DNA of 64,000 bases from Hofstenia miamia (taxonomy: Eukaryota; Xenacoelomorpha; Acoela): NCBI GenBank assembly GCA_004352715.1, contig SCFE01000111.1, positions 587,490 to 651,489 of the forward strand. Reading direction: 5' to 3'. Under the pieces are notes generated by a model. The model worked only from the letters and a program-made list of their open reading frames with translations. It did not search any database and was not told where the DNA came from. Shown one piece after another: positions 26,076-38,940 of the stretch. Both the position numbers and the translations under genes were made by a program. The first letter of the stretch is position 1. The number at the start of each line of letters is the position of its first letter.

Positions 26076-27401
26076 CAGGGTGAACCTGAATTAACTAACC
26101 CTTTTTAATATGCTAATAAAAGGAAAATTATGAACGCTAGGAAGTTGAAACTTGTTTTATTTTAAAGAAGAACATTTTTATGGTATATTGTATCAGAGTT
26201 ACATTGTCCTATACAGTCTGCTAAATTTGTGTTTAAGTATCAAGGCTTAAATTTTCGTCATGAATAACTACAGCAAAAAAGAAGAACGAGAATTCTGCAA
26301 ACCTACATAAGGACGATGTCAATAACAGAAGTTCAGCGTGATTACAGGATCCATGTCGAAATAAGAATCAGTCTTTCAAAAAACAATTAAATCTCTTTAT
26401 CGAAAATTTACGAATATCGGAAATGTTAATGACAAACCACGATCTGGAAGAAAAAACTCAATTCGAACTGAATACGCAATCAAAAGAGTTGCTGTAAGCA
26501 TTACAGATAATCCAAAAGCCTCCACAATTAAATGCGCTTCTCAATTAATCATTTCTCAATCAACACAAAATTAAATTGACTCCACAGTTATTGTCTAATG
26601 ATCATCGCCAACGTCTTGAATATTCCGAATCCATTTTTCGTTTCTGCGAGGATGCCACTTTCATAAAAAACATCATCTTCTCTAACGAAGTCCACTTTCA
26701 CTTAACTAATCATGTAAACAGACATAATTCCAGAATTTGTAGTGTTGAAAATCCACGCGACATCCAAGAAAGACCACTGCATTCTCTTGGTGTTACTGTG
26801 TGGTGCGGAATATCAGGTTTACGAGTCTATGGACCTTACTTTTTTGAAAATGATAACCCAACTGTAACAGTTACTGTTGAAAGGTACTGCTTGATGATAC
26901 GAGAGTTTCTTACTCCAGAACTTGAGAGACAAAATGTTCACCATGCGTGGTTTCAACAGGATGGAGCCACCACACATACGGCAAGAGAAACGATGGGATT
27001 GTTAAGAGATTGCTTTTTAAATCGTTTGATTTCAAGATTTGGTAACATTCATTAACTCCTCGTTCTCCCGATTTGGCCCATGCGACTTTTTCTTATGGGG
27101 CTACCTCAAGTCACGAGTGTATGTAACAAATCCAACTAATTTACAAAAACTTAAAAACAGCATTTATCATGAAATAGCTGCACGCTTGCCAGAAACACTA
27201 ATGAAGGTTATGAAAACAACGAAGAAAATAGCCCTGTTTTGTAAAGGCCACCGTGGCGGCCATCATTTGAAAGATATTATATTCAAAACCAGGATACAAT
27301 ATTACCATAAAAATGTTCTTTTAAATAAAACAACTTTCTAGCGTTCATAATTTTCCTTTTATCAGCATATTAAAAGGTTCAGTTAATTCAGGTTCACCCT
27401 G
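26076..27401 (+). mobile_element. Mariner-type (DD41D, rosa-like) transposon, right-arm copy
   Basis: Mirror of 5842-7167, with the same 1326-bp length, TIRs starting CAGGGTGAACCTGAATTAAC and TA flanks at 26074-26075 and 27402-27403. The transposase is on the plus strand, broken in the same way. Confidence 0.9.
26260..27341 (+). pseudogene. Broken mariner transposase, right-arm copy
   Basis: Mirror of 5902-6983. After an ATG at 26260 the frame shifts early. The helix-turn-helix half (KPRSGRK near 26440) is in a different frame from the catalytic half (26576-27055), and a further frame change separates the LISRFGNIH block from CDFFLWGYLKS (27039-27341). The first catalytic Asp is Asn (FSNEVHF). 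No active protein is expected. Confidence 0.85.
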
Positions 27402-27683
27402 TAAATAATTCTTTATTGAAAATGACTAACTTACTATTTTAAACCTGCCACGAAATTCATTAAACTATTGAAGAGGAAAAGCAAAAGAAAAAATTTAATT
27501 TTTTTGATTAATTAGTCTCCAGCAGTAGGGGAAAAATATATAAAATACATATATACATGCTCATTAATTTAGATTTAAGCAAGAAAGACTGATGAATTTG
27601 CAGCATTGGAAAGCGCCATCACACGAGACGAAAAGCTACTAGCAGAACATTTCAATTAATTTAGCGTTTGAAATCAAAGAACA

Positions 27684-27887
27684 ATGGCTAAAGACGAAAT
27701 AGATAGAGAGCACAGTTCAAGATTGTTCATATTCTGCAAAAACATCAATGCTTTCCAACAGAAAGTGCTGGAAATGCAAGGGCCAGCATTCGACATTCGA
27801 ACTCAGATGTGTGCAATGAACGGCTACAACGTCTGCATCTCCTATCTTTTTAAAACAATTAAATCGACCGGAATATGGATATTTCTA
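27684..27887 (+). CDS. Gene Q, first coding exon, right-arm copy (unknown protein)
   Basis: ATG in a favourable context (AACAATGGC) opens 68 codons that end in phase 0 at a strong donor (TTTCTA|GTAAGT). Joined to 32864-33157 it would give a 165-residue protein with no frame adjustment. It begins MAKDEIDREHSSRLF and contains a probable helix (NINAFQQKVLEMQGPAFD). There is no signal peptide. Upstream, at about 27582-27655, another frame reads DEFAALESAITRDEKLLAEH, which also looks protein-like but ends in a stop before this ATG; it could be an upstream exon I cannot connect. Family unknown. Confidence 0.45.
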
Positions 27888-30800
27888 GTAAGTAGTTAAA
27901 TTATGATTGTAGTCTACTAGTGAATTTACTTTCTTCAATTGTGAAAATTAATTAAATATGAAATAGTCACACATAAACAAATAAGAAACAGATTCTTGTT
28001 TTTAACTTACAAGTATCACAACGAGCAAATAATGTCATTTTTTACTAAGAAGTCAGAGATTTATATAATTCCTCGTTGAGATTGAAATATAATTATAGTT
28101 GATTCCCTAGAACATTCAAACAAATATCCTGATGCTCGATTCTAAATTCCTAGGTCAGGCTGAAAAATACATTAACATGACTTTTTTAAAGAAAACCTTT
28201 ACATTGATTAAATATGTATCTTATCAAAATTTATTTTTTAAAAACAATGAAGGTGTCAATTCCAGTAAATAGTTGAGTGGTTAGCTAAGAGTTGAAGACA
28301 AATCTCCCACAATCGATTAATTTCAGTCAGATATTGATATAATAAATCAAAAAATATATTTGATTTTCTACAACCACCTCTGAGTAAGATAAAAGTGTGA
28401 AAGTTAAATGAAAACCAGAATTAAAAATTTAATTCAAATGAATGGTGGAGTCTATTTGTTTTGCATTGCCGACTAATTCAATTGCTTAGATTCCTTAAAA
28501 TAACAATTTTGAAAAGTGTGCAAAAAATAACTATTGAAACGTTTTTAAAAAATATCAAAATAAATTGAAAACGAAACGCTATTTTTAGTTCAAAGATGTA
28601 AAGGCTAAAATCTAAAACAAGCACAGTAATTTCTAGTAGTGGAATGAAGTTACCTTTGAATTTGGCGTAAACTATGCTTTTAAAACAAACAGTAAAAGTC
28701 AATTACTTTTAGCTGCATTCTACCGCAATAAACTTGAAACACGATTCAGGTCATAAAAACAAGAAATAGGTGAGTAAAACATTATTTAAAGGATGCTAAC
28801 GTTATATTACAATAGTCACTATCAAAAGGCAAAGAATAAAAGAGAAAAAACGAGTAATTCAAAAAAACTAATTACGTTTTTCGGAAACAATGAAAGCATT
28901 TCTGCCGTTCTATTTCTATTGCGATTGGGAAGATTTGTTTTTATGGTTTCCAACAAAACTCAATCTGCATCATCGTCGATAAAGATAAATCACGAAATTA
29001 CCTCAAGCGAAACTTATATCGATTGAAAAATACATTTTAAGTCTTCAATTACAAAATGCGATGAGCAGTGAATGAAACATTACGAACAAATGTTCCAACA
29101 TACCACTCGCTTATATGAGGTTAAAATCAAATAATATCTAAAACAGCTACTATATTTAATCAATCACTATGCCGAATGAAACGCGTTGATTTAAAATAAA
29201 CAGTAAAATTTTACTACAGAAAACTAAGGCATGATTCCTACGCCATTTATACTGTAGATAGTAACTGGAAACTTCTGGCCTGATAACCTCTTAACTTTAT
29301 TATAAAGACGGCTGATACAGATCAGTGAAATAATTCAGCTAATAAATCGCATATACTAGCAACGCAACTATAATAAAGNCTGCATCTCCTATCTTTTTAA
29401 AACAATTAAATCGACCGGAATATGGATATTTCTAGTAAGTAGTTAAATTATGATTGTAGTCTACTAGTGAATTTACTTTCTTCAATTGTGAAAATTAATT
29501 AAATATGAAATAGTCACACATAAACAAATAAGAAACAGATTCTTGTTTTTAACTTACAAGTATCACAACGAGCAAATAATGTCATTTTTTACTAAGAAGT
29601 CAGAGATTTATATAATTCCTCGTTGAGATTGAAATATAATTATAGTTGATTCCCTAGAACATTCAAACAAATATCCTGATGCTCGATTCTAAATTCCTAG
29701 GTCAGGCTGAAAAATACATTAACATGACTTTTTTAAAGAAAACCTTTACATTGATTAAATATGTATCTTATCAAAATTTATTTTTTAAAAACAATGAAGG
29801 TGTCAATTCCAGTAAATAGTTGAGTGGTTAGCTAAGAGTTGAAGACAAATCTCCCACAATCGATTAATTTCAGTCAGATATTGATATAATAAATCAAAAA
29901 ATATATTTGATTTTCTACAACCACCTCTGAGTAAGATAAAAGTGTGAAAGTTAAATGAAAACCAGAATTAAAAATTTAATTCAAATGAATGGTGGAGTCT
30001 ATTTGTTTTGCATTGCCGACTAATTCAATTGCTTAGATTCCTTAAAATAACAATTTTGAAAAGTGTGCAAAAAATAACTATTGAAACGTTTTTAAAAAAT
30101 ATCAAAATAAATTGAAAACGAAACGCTATTTTTAGTTCAAAGATGTAAAGGCTAAAATCTAAAACAAGCACAGTAATTTCTAGTAGTGGAATGAAGTTAC
30201 CTTTGAATTTGGCGTAAACTATGCTTTTAAAACAAACAGTAAAAGTCAATTACTTTTAGCTGCATTCTACCGCAATAAACTTGAAACACGATTCAGGTCA
30301 TAAAAACAAGAAATAGGTGAGTAAAACATTATTTAAAGGATGCTAACGTTATATTACAATAGTCACTATCAAAAGGCAAAGAATAAAAGAGAAAAAACGA
30401 GTAATTCAAAAAAACTAATTACGTTTTTCGGAAACAATGAAAGCATTTCTGCCGTTCTATTTCTATTGCGATTGGGAAGATTTGTTTTTATGGTTTCCAA
30501 CAAAACTCAATCTGCATCATCGTCGATAAAGATAAATCACGAAATTACCTCAAGCGAAACTTATATCGATTGAAAAATACATTTTAAGTCTTCAATTACA
30601 AAATGCGATGAGCAGTGAATGAAACATTACGAACAAATGTTTCAACATACCACTCGCTTATATGAGGTTAAAATCAAATAATATCTAAAACAGCTACTAT
30701 ATTTAATCAATCACTATGCCGAATGAAACGCGTTGATTTAAAATAAACAGTAAAATTTTACTACAGAAAACTAAGGCATGATTCCTACGCCATTTATACT

Positions 30801-30889
30801 GTAGATAGTAACTGGAAACTTCTGGCCTGATAACCTCTTAACTTTATTATAAAGACGGCTGATACAGATCAGTGAAATAATTCAGCTAA
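27833..30889. repeat. Direct duplication of ~1.55 kb, right arm (27833-29377 and 29380-30889)
   Basis: Mirror of the left-arm pair, with the same 1547-bp offset and single Ns at 29379 and 30890. The inner copy carries TGTTCCAACA and the outer TGTTTCAACA, so the distinguishing base is mirrored too. Open frames in it (28478, 28793, 30025, 30340) are not credible genes. Confidence 0.85.
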
Positions 30890-30890
30890 N
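30890..30890. other. Single-N joint, right arm
   Basis: The N lies between TTCAGCTAA and AATGGAATC. It corresponds to the left-arm joint at 2318 but with different flank lengths. Confidence 0.85.
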
Positions 30891-30913
30891 AATGGAATCA
30901 TGCTTCACATACT

Positions 30914-32863
30914 CGAAGTAAGTGTTTTCATAAAGAACATGAGAGATCCCTGTGACATCGTAAATGAAAGCAGTGAAATGTGAGCAATTATTTTGGAAAC
31001 AGACTTCTTATGTTTCAAAGAGTTTACTCGAACACCTCTAACAAAGAATTTTTAAGTGCTTTTTAAGAAATCACTACAGATGGCAGGAGAAAATGTCAAC
31101 AATTCATAAGCCAATAATTAATTGCTTCAAAACTGAAAATTAAATACTTCATTGACAAATGATAAATCATTAGTAAAAATTATTTTATAAAAAACTTTTT
31201 TCTAAAACCATTGTCTACAAGTCATATTCTCAGCTCAAAGCAGATTTAAAGCCAAAACGGGCTTATTAACACTATATAGAGCCAAATATTTAATTAGAAA
31301 TAAATGTTGAAAAATTGATGAAAACTTGCATAAAATATTTGTAGAAAATGAGAGGAAAAAGTTAAAAAGTAGATGAGAAACATTTAAAAGAAGATATAAT
31401 TTCAATAATGAAAGAAAACATTGAGTTGATTCAGTCGATGACGCTTGCTAATTGTTAGGAAGAAATGGATTGTTAAAATTAGATGTCTAACCTTCAAACT
31501 CAATTAGAATGCTGAAATTGTAAGATTAGTCTATTGCATGCTAATTGTTGATGACGAAATTCGTGTAAAGAGAAAGCAAATGTCGAAGGCGAGGGCGTTA
31601 CAACAGCAGCATCAGAAAGCCTACTTTCCTCAAGAACAAATAAAAGAAGGATGATAAATTTGCGTAGACATCAAAACGAACGTGTGAAAAAAATTTAATA
31701 TTTTAAAGAAATTATGCATTACAGTAACAAAAGCATTTTGAATTAACAACCACATCAGCAAGGTGGAATGCTTTTCACGCATTAAGAAATAAGATTGTTT
31801 TTTAAATTACAAACCAACTAACATCCTGCATTAAGAAAATGTGTAAAAAAACTATCTACTCTATAACACACAAATTCAGCACTCTCTGCGAAAAGTATAA
31901 GACAAAGATAAACTTTTGAATTGGGTAGCTCATCTCAACTTTCTACGTTCAAATAAAATAAAGCTAAAAGCGTTCGATTAGAGCATGCTACACAAAAACA
32001 TTTTTCGAGAATTTCTTCCAGGAAGAAATAAAATTCGTGAAATATGCAAATTTCAAAATTTTAAAAATTCAAATGTACAATGATGTACAATTTACAAATA
32101 TTCAATCAAAATATACAATGATGTGCTTTACAATGACATTGATTTTTGTTTTGTTTTAGTGCCACCATCATTTTAGTTAAAGTTTGTCAAACTTACTTTT
32201 CGGCTTTTATATTGAGATTTCTTTAGAATCAAATTTCATTCTGAACATTTTGAAATTCCTTAAAAGTCGCGAATTTTTCAATCCAGATAAAATACGTAAA
32301 ATAAGTATTATCTAAAAGAGGCATCCATTTGGATACCCTGGAAAATGGGCATGCTAAAAGTGCATCGTTTACAGCCTGAGTTTTGCAATATTTATATTAC
32401 ATACAAGTGACATGTTTGTGGATTAGGGTTAACCTATACCCAAGCTTCTCATCTGCTTTCTATTAAAAAGCAATGAAATTTTAATCTAAAAGCTATTATT
32501 GTAAAAATCATGTGCTAAATTACGTTAAATTCTATTGTTGCAATTTACGAATTCCAAATCAAGCATAGATAATCGGAATTGACATTTTGGTGAAGACACA
32601 GCTCAAAATTTCTGAATATATAATTACCTTGTAAAAAATTTATATTTTAGGAAGAATTTCAAAAAAGATAATCAAAGAAAAAATATTTCATTTAGAATAA
32701 TGAGAATAAAGTGAAACAAGATGTCTGAGAATTTCGCGACTTTACAAACAAAACACAAATAACAATAAATGTCATCAATATTATGTAACAATGGTATTAA
32801 AGATTGTAGAAAATTATGTAGATCAAATTGGATATAATTCTCTGAAATAAACTATGTATTTAG
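30914..32863. other. Intron sequence of gene Q, nothing recognised
   Basis: Mirror of 368-2317. Confidence 0.6.
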
Positions 32864-33157
32864 GCTAATGAGCATTTGGAAGAAGACTTCAAGCCGCTAC
32901 TAAGAAAGTACACCAGGCGAGAAGCAGACAAAGTGATATGGGTAAATCCTATCCTAAGCAGCGCCAACAACTACATAGAACAGGTGTGCAAATTTCAAGA
33001 CAAAGTATTTCGTCACATGGAGCACTTTGTCAGTTGCGACTGCTGTACGGACAAACATGGACAATTGCAGATCTACGAGTTACCCGATCTTATAGGCGAG
33101 ATAGTGAATCTATGGAAGAATTCTACAGCTAAACAGTCGACAAACCCCATTAAATGA
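32864..33157 (+). CDS. Gene Q, last exon, right-arm copy (unknown protein)
   Basis: A TATTTAG acceptor precedes GCTAATGAG in phase 0, matching the phase of the donor at 27887. 97 codons run to a TGA stop. Contents include an acidic/basic helix-like start, NNYIEQVCKFQDKVFRHM, a CDCC cysteine cluster and ELPDLIGEIVNLW, ending in a polar tail. The protein looks cytosolic or nuclear with no membrane segment. I do not recognise the family. Intervening exons in the 5-kb intron cannot be excluded. Confidence 0.5.
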   Translation, partial: ANEHLEEDFKPLLRKYTRREADKVIWVNPILSSANNYIEQVCKFQDKVFRHMEHFVSCDCCTDKHGQLQIYELPDLIGEIVNLWKNSTAKQSTNPIK

Positions 33158-33230
33158 AAAAAATTGATTTTGTTATTTTCATTGAATTGCGCTGCGTTCA
33201 TTAAATACTGTTCCTTTAAATAGAGGTGTG

Positions 33231-36200
33231 ATGTTAATAAGAAGTGAGAGGAAGTAAATTATTTTCTGTTGGTAGTATAACAATAAAATAGACATACACA
33301 TCTATATGAATTAATTTATTTTGGATTGTTAAGGTAAAATGATTAGCTTTAATTGAATTTTAAGAAACCATTGCGAGTATTATAATCAAATCTTAGGAAA
33401 TATTCATCGTAAATAGTACATTTAATAGCAAAAGAAATAGGTGGTTAATCTGGGTCAAGATGCATGTATAACAAAACCAAGAGTTTGCGAATTATTCTAA
33501 GAGCCCATGTTTCTAATCACTGACCTTGTGGAAACTTAGAATGACCGAAGTCTATATAACTTGTCTAAAGCTGATAAATGGAGAGCACTGGTCCGCAAAG
33601 AACACCTTTGAAACATGAATCCATACAAACTTAAAGATTTGATATACATTCACATACATACAATATATTAAAGAAGTTGCATTGGAGGTGTAAATGCAAG
33701 AATGAATCAAAGACTGTTAAAAAGAGTATGACTGAAATATGCTACATGACATGAATAAACTAGTTTTGCATCTAATTTCCAAGCTTTATGTGAGATAAAA
33801 CCTCACAATGTCATAGACATGTGTCACTATCAATGATTATTCGTAGATCTAACAGAAGCAAATTGCGAATAATTATTGATTTAGGTGTTTATACAAAGGT
33901 ATGCGTTCTCATTCTTGCAATTATAAGATGTGAATATCACTTTACTGTCTTAGCAATGTCTCTCAACATAAATTACATGTTAAGCACTACAAAACAATAC
34001 AGAAATAAATCAATAAATATCTGTAAAAATGCCCGTCGTGTACTTCAAAAATTTTAAAACTAATTAACAGAAAACAAATCTACAAACGGTGATGAGGATT
34101 TTACGACGAAAAATTCAAATTCTAATTAAAAATAGTATTAGATTTCTTTAATGAGGAATTTTCGTTTATGTTGATTAATTGCATTTACATAATATATGCA
34201 TTAAAAAGATAGAACATTTACAAATCAAAGTGAAACATTTATGTAGGCACTGCTTTGAAGTAACAGGGGGAGTGGTGGAAATGTGGTGAAATAAGAATGA
34301 AATTTCGAATTAAATGAGGACCGTGTTCGAATTCGATTAAATTAACAAATGCGTCAATGCGAGAATAAATTCAGCTGGATTTTGAATGAAAGGGGAAATA
34401 AGCTTCAACAAAAACATTGACTTTCTTACAATGAAGTTTGTAAAACATTTGAAAGAGGCAACTTAATTTTTTTTGAGTCGTGAATCATAAATGATTCGGA
34501 CATACGATTTCAGCAAAGACGTGTGAAAGCAATTAGCAGAGACTTTCGGAGCTTTTAATTCTTAAAAATAATCTATATACCTAATCCCTAGGCCGACATT
34601 CAAGGGTAGACTGCAGTGTTTTTGAAGTTAAATGCTTCGCAAAAAATACAATAACAATGGATCAAAATAGTACTACAAGTAATTGTTCTTACTACATAAC
34701 GGCCAAAGTTGCAAAAAAATCAAAGTTTCAGCAAAAAAAATTTAAACAATTGAAACAAAAACCATTGTAACATTTATAAAAAAAGAAACCAAATCATATT
34801 TGAAAAACTTAAATTTTTGAACTTTTCCAATTCGCAATGACGTTTCTCAAATTAAAATTCGGCCTGGGCTAAATTTGCTACAAATTTATCTGATATAGAA
34901 AGAATTTCATCAATGGTACCCGTCAACAAGCCAATCACCGCACCCTACTGTCAACAACATTGCTATATCACGCTGTCTTAAACGTGTCTTAAGCAAAGTG
35001 TGTATAAACATTACAACCATGGTAACTAACCTTGCATATTCTTTAATACATTAACTAAGATGTAATGCTAAAACAGGAGGATTTAATAAGCCATTAGCAT
35101 ATTAATCTAATAATCAACATAATAAAACAGGAAAAAAACGTTATAGAATACACTTATCTGGAAGCAATCCAATGCATTTCAAAGTGAGATGGTAAATGTG
35201 ACAATAACAATATAAAGTGCATGCTTCTGATTAAAAATTTTAATAATCAAGCCAAGATCGAAATTGGTACTAAGTTAAATATAGACATTCTATGTTATTG
35301 ATAATTGCAAAAATAGAAAAACAACGGAAGTGCGGCATATAAATTTTGAGAGGCGCTTCCTAAATTAATTGACGAATAATGAAGCAAAGCTTAACTGTTT
35401 TCCTTAGTAAATAGACGTCTAATGGGTACTAATAATAGCTGCGAACGCGATATAAGTTGCATTTAACAAATAGTCGCTATTTAATCAGCGTGGGACCCAA
35501 GGTTGTCTCGAAATATCACAAAGACACCGGCGCCATATAGAATATGTACGCAGAAGTCTAGAACATGATCGTCAAAGACGATAATTCTAGAATTTCATTA
35601 AAATAATACACGGACGTAACATGTATAAAAGGACCTAAGTAGCTCTAAACGATTATAATTAGGGACAATTTGTCAACGAGCCAAGCCGAGCATGAGCAGA
35701 GAATTGGATATACAACGAACCCAAAACGAGCTTTTTTTCATTCAATACGCATTTCTTATAATGTTATTTTAGAAATGTTTATTAAATAATAGGAACTGCA
35801 TGCAAAAAATTCTGAGCACAATATTTTTCAAAAAAAAAATATCGAGCTGAAACGAGCCTCATTGAAAGACTTTCCGAGGCGAGGCAAGCTTAGAAATTTC
35901 GATTCGTTGACAAATCTCATTAGGTGATATCGGGGCAGATTGGACCGGTTTATTTTCAACATCATATCATGTGTAGCTAAAAAATATTCGGCAGATTTGA
36001 GTACGCAAGACAGAAGATTGATCTTTGAAAATCTTAGGATGATAAATAGAAATTTTTTTTAAGTTTTAGTTCCAGTAAGTAATCCTGAAAATTGCAATGG
36101 TATTCCAACCTGCTCTAAAATTTTTGAAACTGGTTGGAACAATGTAACCTTTTTTTGAAAAAGGTTTAGAAATACTAGATAAACGCAAATAATGAAACAA

Positions 36201-37936
36201 TTCCAAAAAATGTAAAATGAATCAGAGAAGTCATAAATAGAATGCTAATTGATGCAAAAACTAAATGTGAGCAAAGTTTCGTTGTCTACCGCTTCGTTCA
36301 TTTGCCCAAGAGTAAGTGTAACAATGGATAAAATCTTCACCAAGTAGCGAAATAGAGGTCGCAGCTAAAAGATAAAAGCAATTCATTTATTTTCATTTGA
36401 TGAAATCAAATTTCATTTGAAACAGGATATTAAAATGGTTGATATCCAACTCTAAACGAAATAAAAACCAAATAGTAAAATTGGTTTGGTTATGATACTA
36501 ATACACTGGAAACAATTTCAAATGTTTTGTGCGAAACTAGTTTAATCCCAAATATATGTATATACGCATATATTTCATGGAATTGAAATTTAACTTGAAA
36601 ATAGAAATGTGAAGGAATGAAATTTTTTTCGAAATAATAGCATATAATGAAAATAGTTCATCATGTGATATAATCATCTCACTTCAGTTTTTAGTAATAT
36701 ACCAGCATACTTTTCACAACTAACCTATTTTCTTATTAAACAATGCAGGGCCGAAAATGAATAAAAATGTAGTTCTAGAATCAATAGCTAGAAAAATTTA
36801 GAGACTTAGACGGCCTGTTTTACCTATTAATATACCTAAAATTTAATAAATATCCGATTTTGCCCTAGTCGCAATATTCTATCTGCTCCAGAAGTTGCCT
36901 ACCCTGAAAACTTATTGCGGCTCTAATTGATAACCAGCCGAGGTAAGTTCCAATTTTGTGTCGAGCAAATTAATCCAAGAAGACACTATACTGCAAAATG
37001 TACTCTCTAAATGTCTCATTAGATTTTATGCCTCACTTGCTTTCAGATGACACTCTTGTAAACATCAACATCAAAAATATATAGCAAAAATTGGAAAACC
37101 CTCAATACTACAATAAAAAATTCATTGTCAGACTCATACCACGAAAATTTCATTTATTGATGAGTAAAATAAATATTAATTGTTTATGATCACATTAAAA
37201 TAGGATCTAAAGCTGGCTTCTAACGATTACTCCTTCTGCACACTAGTCATTTTGGTTTCTAATTCCCTGTGAGTAAAAGGGTAGCCACCTGTAATTGTGC
37301 ACAGTACATTTTAGTATCACATTCACAAGGTCCCCTTTTTAGGAAATTTTATTAATTTTGCTTTGAATTCCTTTGCGGTTTAGTGTAAATTGGAATTAGA
37401 TTAACCATGACATTCCCACAATTAAATTATTATTATCAAACTTGTTTGATTTTCTTTAACTAAAATTGTCCAAATAAATTTTTGTTAGTATACATTTTTC
37501 TCAACAGAGATACATAAAAAGGAATGCAAAGTACTATGCAATTTGACTAACCGTGAGATGCCAGCTTAGCGGAATTAAGTATGACCAATGGGAATGAAAA
37601 ATTAAAGATTTCTTAAAAATAGCAAACAGTTTCTACAGAAAGCGGATTTAAAGTTAAAACTAATTATTTCCTATTACAGAATATTATAAGAGTGAGATTT
37701 CTAAGTATGCGAATTTTATTACAGCCCATAGGCCTATGCATTTCATTTTCATATCTGACCTCAATTTGGAAAGTAATGCTAAATTAATAAAAAGTATTTG
37801 CATATTAACTAACTATACTACTTTTACTTTGCTCTTCCAAGTTTAAAAATATGCATGGTGTTTATTCTATTTAATCATTTACAATGCTATAACAGTCGAC
37901 AGACGATTTCAGTTTTCATAGTATTGGCCTAAAAAC
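33231..37936. other. Gene-free AT-rich stretch beyond the palindrome
   Basis: No sequence in the window mirrors this stretch, because the window begins at the partner of 33230. A 78-residue frame at 33821-34057 has no recognisable domain. No transposon ends or RNA genes were seen. Confidence 0.5.
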
Positions 37937-37944
37937 CATTGCTG

Positions 37945-38771
37945 CAGGATCACGAAAAATTGATTGTAATTAAATTAATTGCAATTGATTGCAGTTCAAT
38001 TAATTGAATTACGTGACTACCAATTAAGAATTAATTGATTGCATTGACCAATAAATTGCAATAAAAATACAGAAAATATTGTCCCATACAGATTTCTCAA
38101 GTTCTACGGGGTTAATAGACTTCCTGACAATTCCAAGAAAAGGAGAAGATATATCTGAGTTGCGGACACATCATGTGAAATTCAACTCGATTCAGAAATC
38201 CCTCCAACGGTATGCAATGAGTATTGCAGATGCTCGGTCACTCGGTGATGATATTATGATGGATTACTCGGACATGGCCAAATATTTCGCGTCTGATATT
38301 GATATTGCTCATTCTAAAGAATTCGAGGCGGCCATCTCGAGAATCCAGGAAAACGTGGCTGACTCTTTCTGTTTAAGAAAACAATTCAGTTCCTATCTTG
38401 TTGCTTAAACAGACAACTTGAAAAAACTTAAATAGACGATTTTGCATTACTGATCGTGAAACAAAGATAAGGACGAATTGTACTTAGTACCAAATTCCTC
38501 CTGCCAACTTCTAATCTGGTGAAATGGTTCTTTTCTACAGCAAAATGATGTATTTGAATCACCGTCAATCATTGTCACCATAAATGTTGAGGAACAAATT
38601 TTTCTCAAGCTAAATGCACGGTTTTACAACAAAGAACTCATTTCAACTCTATGCTAATCCGTCAACAATTAATTGCAATTAATTGATATTTTGACAAGAA
38701 TTATCAATTTAATTGATTGTTTAACAAATAATTAACTATTTGATTGAAAATCAATTTTTTCGGAACCCCTG
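37945..38771 (+). mobile_element. hAT transposon deletion derivative with 8-bp target duplication
   Basis: An 827-bp element starts CAGGATCACGAAAAATTGATT and ends with the inverted counterpart of CAGGGGTTCCGAAAAAATTG. It is flanked by identical 8-bp repeats CATTGCTG at 37937-37944 and 38772-38779, the hallmark of hAT insertion. Subterminal sequence on both sides is rich in AATTAATTGCAATTAATT-like inverted motifs, as hAT transposase-binding regions often are. Inside lies one coding fragment of a hAT-type protein. Most of the transposase is missing, so it is non-autonomous. The intact target duplication suggests a fairly recent insertion. Confidence 0.85.
38079..38408 (+). pseudogene. hAT transposase fragment
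   Basis: About 109 codons are open without an obvious ATG (the frame is already open at TTG) and end at TAA. The text LTIPRKGEDISELRTHHVKF, then SIADARSLGDDIMMDY and a segment AHSKEFEAAISRIQENVADS resembles the segment of hAT-like proteins that lies between the DNA-binding BED finger and the catalytic core. No BED finger, catalytic triad or C-terminal dimerisation domain is present. It lies inside the TIR-bounded element 37945-38771. I recall similar proteins in diverse eukaryotes, including oomycetes, but cannot test this here. Confidence 0.6.
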
Positions 38772-38857
38772 CATTGCTGTCTCAAGTAGTACCCTATGTG
38801 ATTACTGCGTATAATTTACATTAGTCGTCATGATCTATAGTTACCTAGCAGGTGAAC

Positions 38858-38871
38858 TTGTGTTAACAGCC

Positions 38872-38940
<69 letters not shown>

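Larger units (their letters stand above)
1..33230. repeat. Giant near-perfect inverted repeat (palindrome)
   Basis: The reverse complement of the first bases of the window is found ending at 33230, and every recognisable landmark of the left arm returns in mirror order in the right arm. Landmark pairs add to 33231 (positions below 2.3 kb), 33243 (2.3-7.37 kb), 33258 (7.4-11.5 kb) and 33221 (inside 11.5 kb). The steps fall only at single-N joints and at the (AT)n run near 7.4 kb, so elsewhere I see no indel between arms. The window edge cuts the left arm, so the full palindrome may be longer. Such identity means very recent duplication or a fold-back assembly or library artefact. The sequence alone cannot decide, but the N joints and AT-run centre favour artefact. 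Confidence 0.95.
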
